This document shows, piece after piece, positions 8,191 through 17,736 of a stretch of DNA of 64,000 nt. The position numbers were made by a program, and so were the translations under genes. This DNA comes from Pseudomonadota bacterium (GTDB taxonomy: Bacteria > Pseudomonadota > Alphaproteobacteria > Caulobacterales > Caulobacteraceae): positions 1-64,000 of the forward strand of contig JAKBBV010000001.1 in assembly GCA_021808285.1 (NCBI GenBank). Direction: 5' to 3'. The notes below the pieces were generated by a model. The model made no database searches. It saw nothing but the letters and a program-made list of their open reading frames with translations, and was not told the origin of the DNA. Numbering within the stretch: the stretch's first letter is position 1; every line of letters starts with the position of its first letter.

Positions 8191-10633
8191 GTCCGCCGGC
8201 TCAGCCTGGAGTGCCGGGCGACGGCTGTGGATCGCCGTCGGCCTGGCGCTCGCGTGTGGCGCGCTGATCCCGCCATCTCCTACCGAAGCCGAGGCCGCAG
8301 ACCGAGCCGTCTATTTCAATATACCGTCCGGCCCCTTGGGGAGGGAGTTGGTCGCTTTCGCCGTTCAGGCCGGCGTGTCCATCGACACGCGCCGCGCCAG
8401 CGCCTGTGGGCCGGTTGGGCGCGCGGTCATCGGCCGGTTCACGGCCTCGGCCGCCCTGAAGCGCATTCTGGCCGGCGGGCGGTGCAGCTTCCGCTTGGTC
8501 GGGGAGGGGGCCTTCGATCTGGCGCCCAGGCCGTCGAGACCCTCAACGTCACGACCGCCTCCGCCTTCGCTCTCCTATGCGCCTGCCGAAGGTGAGGTGG
8601 CGCCGCTGATCGTTCTGGCGCCCGAACGCCCGACGACGGCGGATCGGCTCGCCGACGCCGTCACCGCCCAATCTGGATCGACCCTGCTGGCCCAGGGGGT
8701 GGCCGACCTGTCTGGAGTGGCCCAGATCGTCCCGGGGATGATCGAGACGAATTTGGGAGCGGGCCGCGATAAGATATTCCTTCGTGGCCTTTCGGACGGC
8801 CCCCTGACGGGCAACACCCAGTCCGTGGTCGCGATCTATCTTGATGATGTCCGGCTGACCTTCAACGCACCGGACCCGGACCTGCGGCTGACCGACATGG
8901 AGAGGGTCGATGTGTTGCGCGGGCCACAGGGCGCTCTTTACGGCGCCGGATCCCTGGGCGGGGTCGTCCATCTGGTCTCCACGCCGCCCAACCCGGACCG
9001 GCTCGAAACCTGGGCCCAGGCGAGTTATGGCCTCACGGCGGCAGGGGGAGACTCCCAGGCCCTGGACGGGGTCCTCAACCTGCCCTTCGGCGGCGGGCGC
9101 GGCGCGGCGCGTCTGGTGCTCTATCGCGAGATCGACGGCGGTTATCTCGACAATCCGGGACTCGGTCTCACGAACACAAATCAGACTCTGCGCCAGGGGG
9201 GGCGGCTAGCCGCGGCCTTCACCTTGCCCGATGGCTGGAGCCTGAGTCTCGGCGGGGTTCTCCAGAGCCTGAACGCCAATGACACCCAATATACGACCGA
9301 CCCGACCATCCCCTATGTCCGCAACACCGCGATTCTTGAGCCCTACGACAATGACTTCGGCGAACTTCACTTCGGCCTCCATGGCGATGCCGGCCCGGCC
9401 GTGGCCAATCTCTCACTGGCCTACATCCACCATGTCCTCGACAGTCGCTATGACGCCTCAACTGCGCCTCCTCTCGGCCCCGCCTCGGGCCCGGCCGCCT
9501 ATGACGAGCACGACGCCAATGATGGAATGGTGGCGGAGGGGACCCTGGCCTCGCATCCCTCTTCCCCAACCCAATGGCTGCTCGGCGCCTTCTTCGCCCA
9601 GACCCGCGAACTCGGTAGCGCCGCCCTAATTGACCTGGGATCGCCGGCGACGACCGTGGACCAGAGCAACCGCGTGGGTCTGCTGACCGAAGGCGCGCTC
9701 TACGGCGAAGTCGTCTTCCCGCTGCTGCGCGGCCTGGACCTGACGACGGGAGGCCGACTGTTTGTCTATGACGACGCCATCTCGTCCACGGTCTTCGCGC
9801 CGGGCTTTCCCTCGGCGACACCCTTCTTCGGCCGCGTGTCGCATGTGGGCGTCGCTCCCAAGCTGGTGCTCAGCTACACGCCGTCCTCGACGATTCTGTT
9901 CTATGCGCAGGCGGCGGAAGGATACCGCGGTCCCGGAATCAATACCGCGGCGACGCCGCTGGAAGCCTTCGGCGGGACCGCCGGCATCGTGCGTAGCTAC
10001 CAAGCCGATGAACTCTGGGGACTGGAAACGGGCCTCAAGCTTCGCCTGTTCGACGACCGCCTGCACCTGAGGACCGCCTTGTTCCAGGACGACTGGACCG
10101 GCGTGCAGAGCGATCAACTCCTGCCCTCGGGCCTGCCCTACACGGCTAATATCGGCGACGGGCGTGACAGAGGCGTCGAGGCGGAGATTGACTATCGCCA
10201 GGGGGGGCTGAACCTGAGCGGTTCGCTCCTCGCGGATCACCCCGAACTCATTCGCGCCGCCCCCGGATTCACCAACCTCGTCGGCAGCGATCTTGGCGCC
10301 GCGCCGGAATTCATGGCCAATCTGGAAGCCGTCTACGGATGGAGTCTCTCGACGTCTTGGCGGTTTGAGGCCGATGGACGGGTCAGTTATGTGGGCCCCT
10401 CCCAACTCACCCTGAACACGGTCCCTACCCGGACGATGACCGGCTATACGACCGGTCGTCTCGCCCTCAGCCTGGCCCAGACGCGATGGCGCCTCACCCT
10501 CGCCGTCGAAAATCCGGCCGACATCCAGGGAGACACCTTCGCCTATGGCAATCCCTTCACGCTGCGCGCCCAACGCCAGGTCACGCCCTTGAGGCCGCGT
10601 ATGGTGAGCCTAGCACTCCAGGTCGCGTATTGA
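8187..10633 (+). CDS. TonB-dependent outer-membrane receptor with signalling (STN) domain; apparent frameshift at its start
   Basis: The continuous frame encodes a signal peptide (RRLWIAVGLALACG, ending EAEA), an STN domain (RAVYFNIPSGPLGRELVAFA) and a plug with DMERVDVLRGPQGALYGAGS. A 22-strand-type barrel then runs to the aromatic terminus VSLALQVAY. That frame has no ATG, GTG or TTG before a TTG at 8336, which lies inside the STN domain. The ATG at 8187, overlapping the fecR stop, is one base out. One extra G in the GGG at 8216-8218 would join it in frame to the signal peptide. Open frame without correction: 8336-10633, 765 residues. STN domains signal to FecR; the ligand is unknown. Confidence 0.85.
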
Positions 10634-10704
10634 GGCCGAAGGACGTGGTCGAAAAAAACAGGCCGCACAATTGAGGTGATCCCGCTGCGGCGGCGTCTCA
10701 CTTG

Positions 10705-11271
10705 ATGCGGCCGGGCTTGGCGGCCGCGCGACCCGGAATCGCCACCTTGCCGACCGTCCCCTTGTCATCCGCCCAGCACCCTGAGGGACCGGGGCGCCGG
10801 CGACGCTGGTCTCGCTCCGCCTTGGCAGGGCTCATGGTCTGGGTCTTGGGCCTGGTCCTGGCGGCTCCAGCGACCGTCAGCGCCCGCGCGGCGCCCTTGG
10901 ACCTCACCCCCTACAAGGGAAAGGTCGTCTACCTGGACTTCTGGGCGTCCTGGTGTGGGCCCTGTCGCCTGTCCTTTCCCTATATCGAGCAGGTCGCCTC
11001 TGCCTATTCGAGCCACGACCTCGTCGTCCTTGCGGTGAATGTCGACCACTCTCGCGCCAAAGCAGACGGCTTCCTGAACAGCATGGGGATCCACCCCACG
11101 GTCATCTACGACCCGTCAGGCGCCATCGCTCGCAGCTTTCACATTTCGGAGATGCCAACTTCTATTTTGATCGATCGATCAGGCCATACGCGCTTCATTC
11201 AACAGGGATTTTTCGAGAACAAGATCAGCGAATATCAAGCTCATATCGAGACCCTCATTCATGAAAGATAA
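10705..11271 (+). CDS. TlpA-like periplasmic thioredoxin
   Basis: 188 residues. An Arg-rich n-region and hydrophobic segment (residues about 38-60) form a signal peptide or anchor ending at VSARA. The redoxin domain has the WCGPC active site (Cys84, Cys87) in LDFWASWCGPCRLSFPYIEQ. The cis-Pro is in FHISEMPTSILIDRSG. Expected job: reducing disulfides or thiols outside the cytoplasm. The gene is 71 bases after the receptor and overlaps the DUF4266 gene by 11 bases, so it belongs to the same unit. A likely client is the CGC tail of the DUF4266 lipoprotein (inference). DipZ, encoded divergently, could supply its electrons. Confidence 0.88.
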   Translation: MRPGLAAARPGIATLPTVPLSSAQHPEGPGRRRRWSRSALAGLMVWVLGLVLAAPATVSARAAPLDLTPYKGKVVYLDFWASWCGPCRLSFPYIEQVASAYSSHDLVVLAVNVDHSRAKADGFLNSMGIHPTVIYDPSGAIARSFHISEMPTSILIDRSGHTRFIQQGFFENKISEYQAHIETLIHER

Positions 11272-11509
11272 GCAGAAACAACTCGAGGTCATGAAGCAAA
11301 TCTTATTGTACGCGGTCGGCGGGGTGCTGGCCTTCATGGTTTCGGGATGTATGGGAGCGGCGGCCTGGGATCGCGACCTCCTCGCCCAAAGGCCGATGTC
11401 GCTCAACGCCTATCCCAACCTGGCTGCATTCCACGACCACATCTATTTCAGCAAGGAAGGGTCAAGCGGCGGCCGCACCACCGATGGAGGCGGCTGCGGA
11501 TGCAACTGA
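11261..11509 (+). CDS. DUF4266-type small lipoprotein with Gly-rich CGC tail
   Basis: 82 residues. A lipobox VSGC places the lipidated cysteine at residue 30 (or 20 from the second Met at 11291). The mature part reads AWDRDLLAQRPMS, then HIYFSKEGSSGGRT, and ends TTDGGGCGCN with Cys79 and Cys81. This pattern (WDRDLL, YFSKEG, Gly tail, CGCN) is what I recognise as the DUF4266 family, whose function is unknown. It overlaps both neighbours: the TlpA gene by 11 bases and the DUF3570 gene by 10. The Ser/Thr-Gly segment beside an ApbE gene suggests a flavinylation or metal-binding tail, a hypothesis only. Confidence 0.8.
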   Translation: MKDKQKQLEVMKQILLYAVGGVLAFMVSGCMGAAAWDRDLLAQRPMSLNAYPNLAAFHDHIYFSKEGSSGGRTTDGGGCGCN

Positions 11510-12906
11510 GATCACGCGGTCGCGGCCGGCTCTGCCGCACACTCGGCCTGCTGACGGCCAACCTGTTCGTCGTCACGGGCGTCCAGGCTCAGCAGGCGCC
11601 CTCCGGATCTAACGAGGCGACGCCCAGCACTGAACTTGTCAGCGACGAGGCCCCGCAGTCCGACTTGGGCATGACCCGGATCGATACCTCGGTCCTGTTC
11701 TACCAGGAGGACGGCGGACGTGTCCGGACCATAGAGCCTGTGGCGCTGGCGACACTCAATGCCGATAACGGCGACATCCTGACGGTCAAGCTGACCTCGG
11801 ACACGCTCACGGGCGCCACGCCTAACGGCGCCACGCCCTGGACCTCAACCCAGACCTTCACCACCCCGGCGCATGCGCCAGGGACCCAGTCCGTGGTCAC
11901 CGGGTCCTCCGGCGGCAGCAAGCTCGTCACAATCCCCGGCGTCGGCACGATCGTACGGCAATATAGCACTGCGCCGAACCAGCTCCCCGTGGATGCCGGA
12001 TTCCGGGACCAGCGCGAAGCCATCGACCTGGGCTATTCCTCCCAGCTCAATGCGGACACCAGCCTGAGCGGCGGCCTCGGAGGCAGCGTCGAGCGCGACT
12101 ACACCTCTCTGACGGGAAGTCTGGGCGGCGCGCGCGACTTCAACCACAAGAACACGACGCTCTCCGCCAGCTTCAATTTCGAGTATGACCTTTCACGCCC
12201 CTATTTCGGTACGCCGACCCCGCTCACCGTGATGAGCGGCGACCCCAAGGGGCCCAGCGCCAGCAAACGCGTCTACAATGTCGTTCTGGGCGTTACCCAG
12301 GTCATGACACGACGATGGCTGCTGGAGCTGAACTACAGTTACGGATCAACCCAGGGCTACCAGACCGATCCTTATCTCATCATCTCGGTCGTCGATCCCA
12401 CCGGCGCGCCGCTCGAATATCTCTATGAAAGCCGGCCCAATACGCGGACGCGCGAGAGCGTCTATATGGACAACAGGATCGCGGTCGGTCCCACTTTCGC
12501 CGACCTCACGGCGCGTTATTATTGGGACAGTTGGGGGATCAAGTCCGTGACCGTGGGAGCATCCGATCGCATCCCGCTCATTGGCGGCCTCTATGTTGAA
12601 CCGGAGGGACGTTACTACGATCAGACCGCGGCGAGCTTCTTCCACAACTACCTGCTCTCCACCCAGCCCATCCCGACCTATGCCAGTTCTGACAGCCGTT
12701 TGAGCAAATTCTCCGCCGTCACAGCCGGGGCTCGGATCGGGCTCAAGGTCGGCTCCACGGGTGAACTCTATTTGGAGGGTGAGCGTTACATTCAGACGGG
12801 CGTCAACCACCCCGCTGGCGCGCCGGGCGCGCTTGCCATGGAGAACCTATTCAGCGGGGTCTCCGCCACGAGCTTCGTTCTGGGCTATACCTTCGCCTTC
12901 TACTGA
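11500..12906 (+). CDS. DUF3570 family outer-membrane protein
   Basis: 468 residues from the ATG at 11500, which overlaps the DUF4266 stop. A signal peptide is seen (CRTLGLLTANLFVVTGVQAQ). The mature protein has alternating beta-strand patterns (TTLSASFNFEYDLSRPYFG, RWLLELNYSYGSTQGY, ADLTARYYWDSWGIKSVTVG) and ends FVLGYTFAFY with a C-terminal aromatic, typical of outer-membrane barrels. The position between a DUF4266 lipoprotein and ApbE is the arrangement I associate with this family. The function is unknown; a porin or export partner for the lipoprotein or its cofactor is inferred. Confidence 0.82.
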   Translation: MQLRSRGRGRLCRTLGLLTANLFVVTGVQAQQAPSGSNEATPSTELVSDEAPQSDLGMTRIDTSVLFYQEDGGRVRTIEPVALATLNADNGDILTVKLTSDTLTGATPNGATPWTSTQTFTTPAHAPGTQSVVTGSSGGSKLVTIPGVGTIVRQYSTAPNQLPVDAGFRDQREAIDLGYSSQLNADTSLSGGLGGSVERDYTSLTGSLGGARDFNHKNTTLSASFNFEYDLSRPYFGTPTPLTVMSGDPKGPSASKRVYNVVLGVTQVMTRRWLLELNYSYGSTQGYQTDPYLIISVVDPTGAPLEYLYESRPNTRTRESVYMDNRIAVGPTFADLTARYYWDSWGIKSVTVGASDRIPLIGGLYVEPEGRYYDQTAASFFHNYLLSTQPIPTYASSDSRLSKFSAVTAGARIGLKVGSTGELYLEGERYIQTGVNHPAGAPGALAMENLFSGVSATSFVLGYTFAFY

Positions 12907-12953
12907 CGACGCCTCTTGGCGAGGGGCCCGGACCGGCGGGAGGCTCGTCGCTT

Positions 12954-13907
12954 TTGCGCAGGGCCAGTGTGTCCATGACCGCCACGGGCGTTCTGAGCCG
13001 AATCGAAGGTGGGTATCTCCATTCCTTCCGGGCCATGGCCTCGCCGTGCGAACTGCGCGTCCTGTGCGACGATGAGGCGCTGTCCGCTCGCCTGGGCAGG
13101 ATGGTTGAGAATGAGGCTCTGCGGATCGAGCGCAAGTTCAGCCGTTATCGGGACGACAGCGTCATCGGGCGGATCAATAAGGCCGGGGGTGCGGCGGTGG
13201 AGGTCGACGAGGAGACGGCCGGTCTTCTCGACTACGCAGACCGGATCTATGCCCTCAGCGGCGGGCGGTTCGACATCACTTCCGGTGTTCTGCGCCGGCT
13301 ATGGAGGTTCGACGGATCCGACCGGATCCCCTCGGCGGCGGAAGTCCGCTCACTCCTGCCCCTGATCGGTTGGCGCAAGGTGGTTTGGCGCGACCGGCGC
13401 CTCGCCCTGAGAGCCGGGATGGAGATCGACTTCGGCGGTTTGGGCAAGGAATATGCGGTGGACCGCTGCCTGCTCATGGTTCAGGCCGCCGCCCCCGCGA
13501 CCCCGGCTCTCGTCAATTTTGGCGGCGACCTCCGGGTGAGCGGGCCGCGCGCGGATGGGTCGCGTTGGCGCGTAGCCATCGAGTCGGTGGATGGAGGCCA
13601 GACCTATGAGGGGTGGCTGGAAATCGCTTCCGGCGCCCTCACCACCAGCGGCGACGCGCGTCGCTTCCTGCTCAAGGACGGCATCCGCTACAGCCACATT
13701 CTCGACCCGCGCACGGGTTGGCCGGTGAGAGATCCTCCCCGTTCGGTTACGGTCGCCGCAGCTACCTGTCTGGAGGCGGGCCTGCTCTCGAGCCTGGCTA
13801 TGATGCATGGGAGGGACGCCGAAGCCTTCCTCGCTCGTGAGGGGGTCAAGGCTTGGTGGGTGCGGGATGACGCGGCGACTGGCGCCGTCACGAAGAACGC
13901 TTCCTAG
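12954..13907 (+). CDS. apbE: FAD:protein FMN transferase, ApbE family, without a signal peptide
   Basis: 317 residues from a TTG with GGGAGG about 10 bases upstream; an ATG at 12975 is the alternative. ApbE motifs are present: FSRYRDDSVIGRIN, GRFDITSGVL, DFGGLGKEYAVDR, ALTTSGDARRF and YSHILDPRTGWPV. ApbE moves FMN from FAD to a Ser/Thr of a target protein, usually in the periplasm. No signal peptide or lipobox is visible, and the bases between DUF3570 and the start encode no hydrophobic stretch, so this copy looks cytoplasmic. Last gene of the locus; no classical target such as NqrC or RnfG is in the window. Confidence 0.88.
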   Translation: MRRASVSMTATGVLSRIEGGYLHSFRAMASPCELRVLCDDEALSARLGRMVENEALRIERKFSRYRDDSVIGRINKAGGAAVEVDEETAGLLDYADRIYALSGGRFDITSGVLRRLWRFDGSDRIPSAAEVRSLLPLIGWRKVVWRDRRLALRAGMEIDFGGLGKEYAVDRCLLMVQAAAPATPALVNFGGDLRVSGPRADGSRWRVAIESVDGGQTYEGWLEIASGALTTSGDARRFLLKDGIRYSHILDPRTGWPVRDPPRSVTVAAATCLEAGLLSSLAMMHGRDAEAFLAREGVKAWWVRDDAATGAVTKNAS

Positions 13908-14244
13908 AGGGCCCCCTTCTCCTGACTATATTGAACCTGCGGGGCGCCAGAGGAGCCTCTGCTGATGCGCCATGTGGGATATTCCACCTCAGGGCCCCAG
14001 GGAGCGGCCGGGATTTGCCGGTATGCAGGCTGCTCGTCGAGATGAGCCGAATCCTCTCAATTCTGAAAAAGTTAGGCGCTCCAGGCGGGCGGACCTGGAG
14101 CGCCTGTTGCGTCAGGCCGGATTGCGGGAGCACCGACGCAATATCCTGCGGAGCGAGCCCCAGGGGTCTATGCCCCGCAGAGATCAATAAGTTGCAAACA
14201 TGAAATATACCGAGCGTTCGGTTTCGTCAAATGCCGTTTTTCCG
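13908..14244. other. Convergent intergenic region
   Basis: 337 bases between apbE (+) and the universal stress protein gene (-). It holds the hairpin listed separately. A 72-codon open frame (13972-14190, +) runs straight through that hairpin, is Arg-rich and matches nothing I know, so I do not call it. The last 60 bases are noticeably richer in A+T. Confidence 0.5.
14065..14104 (-). terminator. Rho-independent terminator of the universal stress protein gene
   Basis: A perfect 11-bp stem (GGCGCTCCAGG at 14075-14085 and its complement at 14094-14104) with an 8-base loop. Read on the minus strand it is followed by TAACTTTTTC. It lies about 140 bases beyond the stop of the universal stress protein gene. 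Confidence 0.6.
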
Positions 14245-15072
14245 TCAATGGGAGAGAAGCACCGACCGCATGGGTCGAAGCAGGAGATCGTAGGTTACGC
14301 CGCCGAATATCCATTCTCGTAGCCGGGCATGTCCGTAGGCTCCGGCAATCACGAGGTTCGCGTCTTTGGCCTTTGCCACTTGGATGAGGCGGCTGGCGTC
14401 GGAGTGGTGTGCGGTCACGACCTCATGTATCGAATTGACGCCATGACGGGACAGCCAGGCGCTGACGTCTTCGACACGTCGTCTCGCATCGGGCAGGTCG
14501 ACCTCCGGCGCGATCTCGACGACGCTAACCTCCGAGGCGGCGCGCATGAAGGGGAGACCGTCAAGGGCGGCGCGACGCGCCTCGCGCGTATCGCGCCAGG
14601 CCAGCATGACATGATCAAATCCGGCCACCGAAGGTGTCGCCGGTGCGATAAGCACAGGCCGTCCGCAGCCCATGACCAGATTGCCGACCACCGTGCGTCG
14701 CGTCGACTCAAAAGGGGCCCCGCCGATGTCAGGTCCAGTGATAATGAGATCGGCCGAACGCGACTCTTCGGCAATAGCCTCGGCGAGGGGGCGATGGGTT
14801 AAAAGGGCGCGCCAGTCGAGAATGCGATCCGCCGGGATGGCGGCGCGGAATTCGCCCTCGACCTTGTCCATCTCGGCGGCGATCTGGTCTCGGTCCAACT
14901 TTAGAAGATCGCCGGCGGCATAGACCTCCGCATACAGAATCTGCATCGGTTGGCTGGCCGCGATACCTATCACCTTGGCATTGAAGCGCGCGGCCAAGAC
15001 CTGGGCCGACGTCAGAACGGCCTCGTTCGCGCGGCCCAATTCAAGGTGCACCAATAGGGTCTGGATAGTCAT
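14245..15072 (-). CDS. Universal stress protein with two UspA domains
   Basis: 275 residues starting MTIQTLLVHLELG; an upstream Met at 15111 has no family support. Two tandem Usp domains are seen. The second ends with the ATP-binding pattern G-2x-G-9x-G-G (AGAYGHARLREWIFGGV) followed by TYDLLLRPMRSVLLSH. The first ends FESTRRTVVGNLVMGCGRPV, a variant that may not bind nucleotide. Tandem Usp proteins in Proteobacteria are stress- and oxygen-responsive; the role here is unspecified. The neighbour upstream on the same strand is groEL, separated by a hairpin. Confidence 0.88.
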   Translation of the reverse strand: MTIQTLLVHLELGRANEAVLTSAQVLAARFNAKVIGIAASQPMQILYAEVYAAGDLLKLDRDQIAAEMDKVEGEFRAAIPADRILDWRALLTHRPLAEAIAEESRSADLIITGPDIGGAPFESTRRTVVGNLVMGCGRPVLIAPATPSVAGFDHVMLAWRDTREARRAALDGLPFMRAASEVSVVEIAPEVDLPDARRRVEDVSAWLSRHGVNSIHEVVTAHHSDASRLIQVAKAKDANLVIAGAYGHARLREWIFGGVTYDLLLRPMRSVLLSH

Positions 15073-15204
15073 TGACGGGTCAGGTCCCAAATACCTGTTG
15101 CGGCAGTCCAATTCGACCTTGCTGGATAAACGCGCTCCGTGCCTTGAGGCGTATCAAGACCCTGCCGCCGCCAACGCTCAACCCACCTCGGCGTGGAACG
15201 CAAA

Positions 15205-15232
15205 GAGGGCGGGATCTTTCGACCCCGCCCTC
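15205..15232 (-). terminator. Terminator-like hairpin after groEL
   Basis: A 9-bp stem GAGGGCGGG (15205-15213) pairs with CCCGCCCTC (15224-15232) around a 10-base loop. On the minus strand it is followed by TTTGCG, a short T run. It sits about 35 bases past the groEL stop. Confidence 0.55.
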
Positions 15233-15266
15233 CCGCATCTGGCAGTGAGAGATGGAACGATGCGGA

Positions 15267-16937
<1,671 letters not shown>

Positions 16938-16978
16938 CTAACGTTGAATGGGATGGGGAGGGACTGCGATCTGACGGC

Positions 16979-17266
16979 TCAGTCGAGCACGCCCAGAACG
17001 TCGCTTTCCTTCATGATGAGAAGGTCTTCGCCTTCCAGCTTGATTTCGCTGCCCGACCACTTGCCGAACAGAATGCGGTCCCCCGCCTTGAGATCAAGGG
17101 GCTGAACCTTGCCGTGCTCGTCACGTGCGCCAGGGCCCACAGCGATCACCTTGCCTTCTTGCGGCTTCTCTTTGGCGGTATCGGGAATGATAATTCCGCC
17201 CTTGGTTTTTTCCTCTTCCTCGACGCGGCGGACGAGGACGCGATCTCCAAGCGGACGAAACGCCAT
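16979..17266 (-). CDS. groS: Co-chaperonin GroES (10 kDa)
   Basis: 95 residues, the usual length. [20 protein letters not shown] is the canonical start, the mobile loop is [18 protein letters not shown], and the end is ESDVLGVLD. GroES caps the GroEL ring. First gene of the groESL operon, 59 bases before groEL. Regulation is visible upstream: a heat-shock-type promoter and a CIRCE operator. Confidence 0.99.
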   Translation of the reverse strand: MAFRPLGDRVLVRRVEEEEKTKGGIIIPDTAKEKPQEGKVIAVGPGARDEHGKVQPLDLKAGDRILFGKWSGSEIKLEGEDLLIMKESDVLGVLD

Positions 17267-17334
17267 GGATTTTCTCTCCGTTCAGACTTAGCAAAATGGT
17301 TCAAAAGCGACAGTCGCCAGCCACTCGCGCGATG

Positions 17335-17361
17335 TTAGCAGATGCCCCGCCCGAGTGCTAA
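17335..17361 (-). promoter_or_regulatory. CIRCE operator (HrcA binding site) of groESL
   Basis: TTAGCAGAT, 9 bases, GAGTGCTAA. One arm matches the CIRCE consensus exactly (GAGTGCTAA); the other matches 6 of 9 (TTAGCA, then GAT for CTC), with the canonical 9-base spacer. It sits between the promoter and the groES start, where HrcA would block transcription. No hrcA gene is in the window. Confidence 0.85.
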
Positions 17362-17365
17362 CGTG

Positions 17366-17394
17366 GAGATAGGAACGGCGATCCCTATCGTCAA
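17366..17394 (-). promoter_or_regulatory. groESL promoter, sigma-70/sigma-32 type
   Basis: On the minus strand, CTTGACG, 17 bases, TATCTC (within CCTATCTC), ending just 4 bases before CIRCE. The CTTG and CCTATCT elements also fit the alphaproteobacterial sigma-32 (RpoH) pattern, so heat induction through RpoH and release of HrcA are both plausible. Confidence 0.65.
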
Positions 17395-17736
17395 GAGCAG
17401 CGGATATATCCCTGAATTGTCCGAGGTCGCGTCGGCGCTCGAACATCCGGGGCTCTGGCCCACGGACGCCGATATCCCGCGCCCCCGCGACGCCTGGACG
17501 CTGCGCTGCAGGCGCAGAAGAGTTCATGCTCGACGTGACGAACCTGTCCGCGAGCTCGCCGCACGGTTCCGCCGCACGTGGGAGTTCTTATCTACCGAGC
17601 TCGCGGGCCAGCATCAGCGAAGACGGCCAAATGAACCTTGAATTTCAGTTTGGTCGCGACAGTTACGCCCCCCTGACACCCGGACATGTCAGGGGAGGTC
17701 CGCGTCTGCGGGCGGTTCCGTCGACCGGATAGGCAA
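17395..17736. other. Intergenic region upstream of the groESL promoter
   Basis: About 340 bases between the groESL promoter and the acyl-CoA dehydrogenase stop. Only the hairpin at 17670-17695 stands out. Open frames on the + strand here begin inside the CIRCE or promoter region, are Arg-rich and have no recognisable domain. Confidence 0.5.
17670..17695 (-). terminator. Hairpin after the acyl-CoA dehydrogenase gene
   Basis: CCCCTGACA (17670-17678) pairs perfectly with TGTCAGGGG (17687-17695) around an 8-base loop, about 40 bases beyond the stop of the acyl-CoA dehydrogenase gene. No T run follows, so a factor-dependent or processing role is possible. Confidence 0.4.

Noticed and set aside
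13972-14190. A 72-codon Arg-rich open frame between apbE and the universal stress protein gene
   Set aside because: It runs through the terminator hairpin, has no ribosome binding site I trust and no recognisable family.
17342-17641. A 99-codon open frame upstream of groES
   Set aside because: It begins inside the CIRCE operator and crosses the groESL promoter; composition is Arg/Pro-rich.
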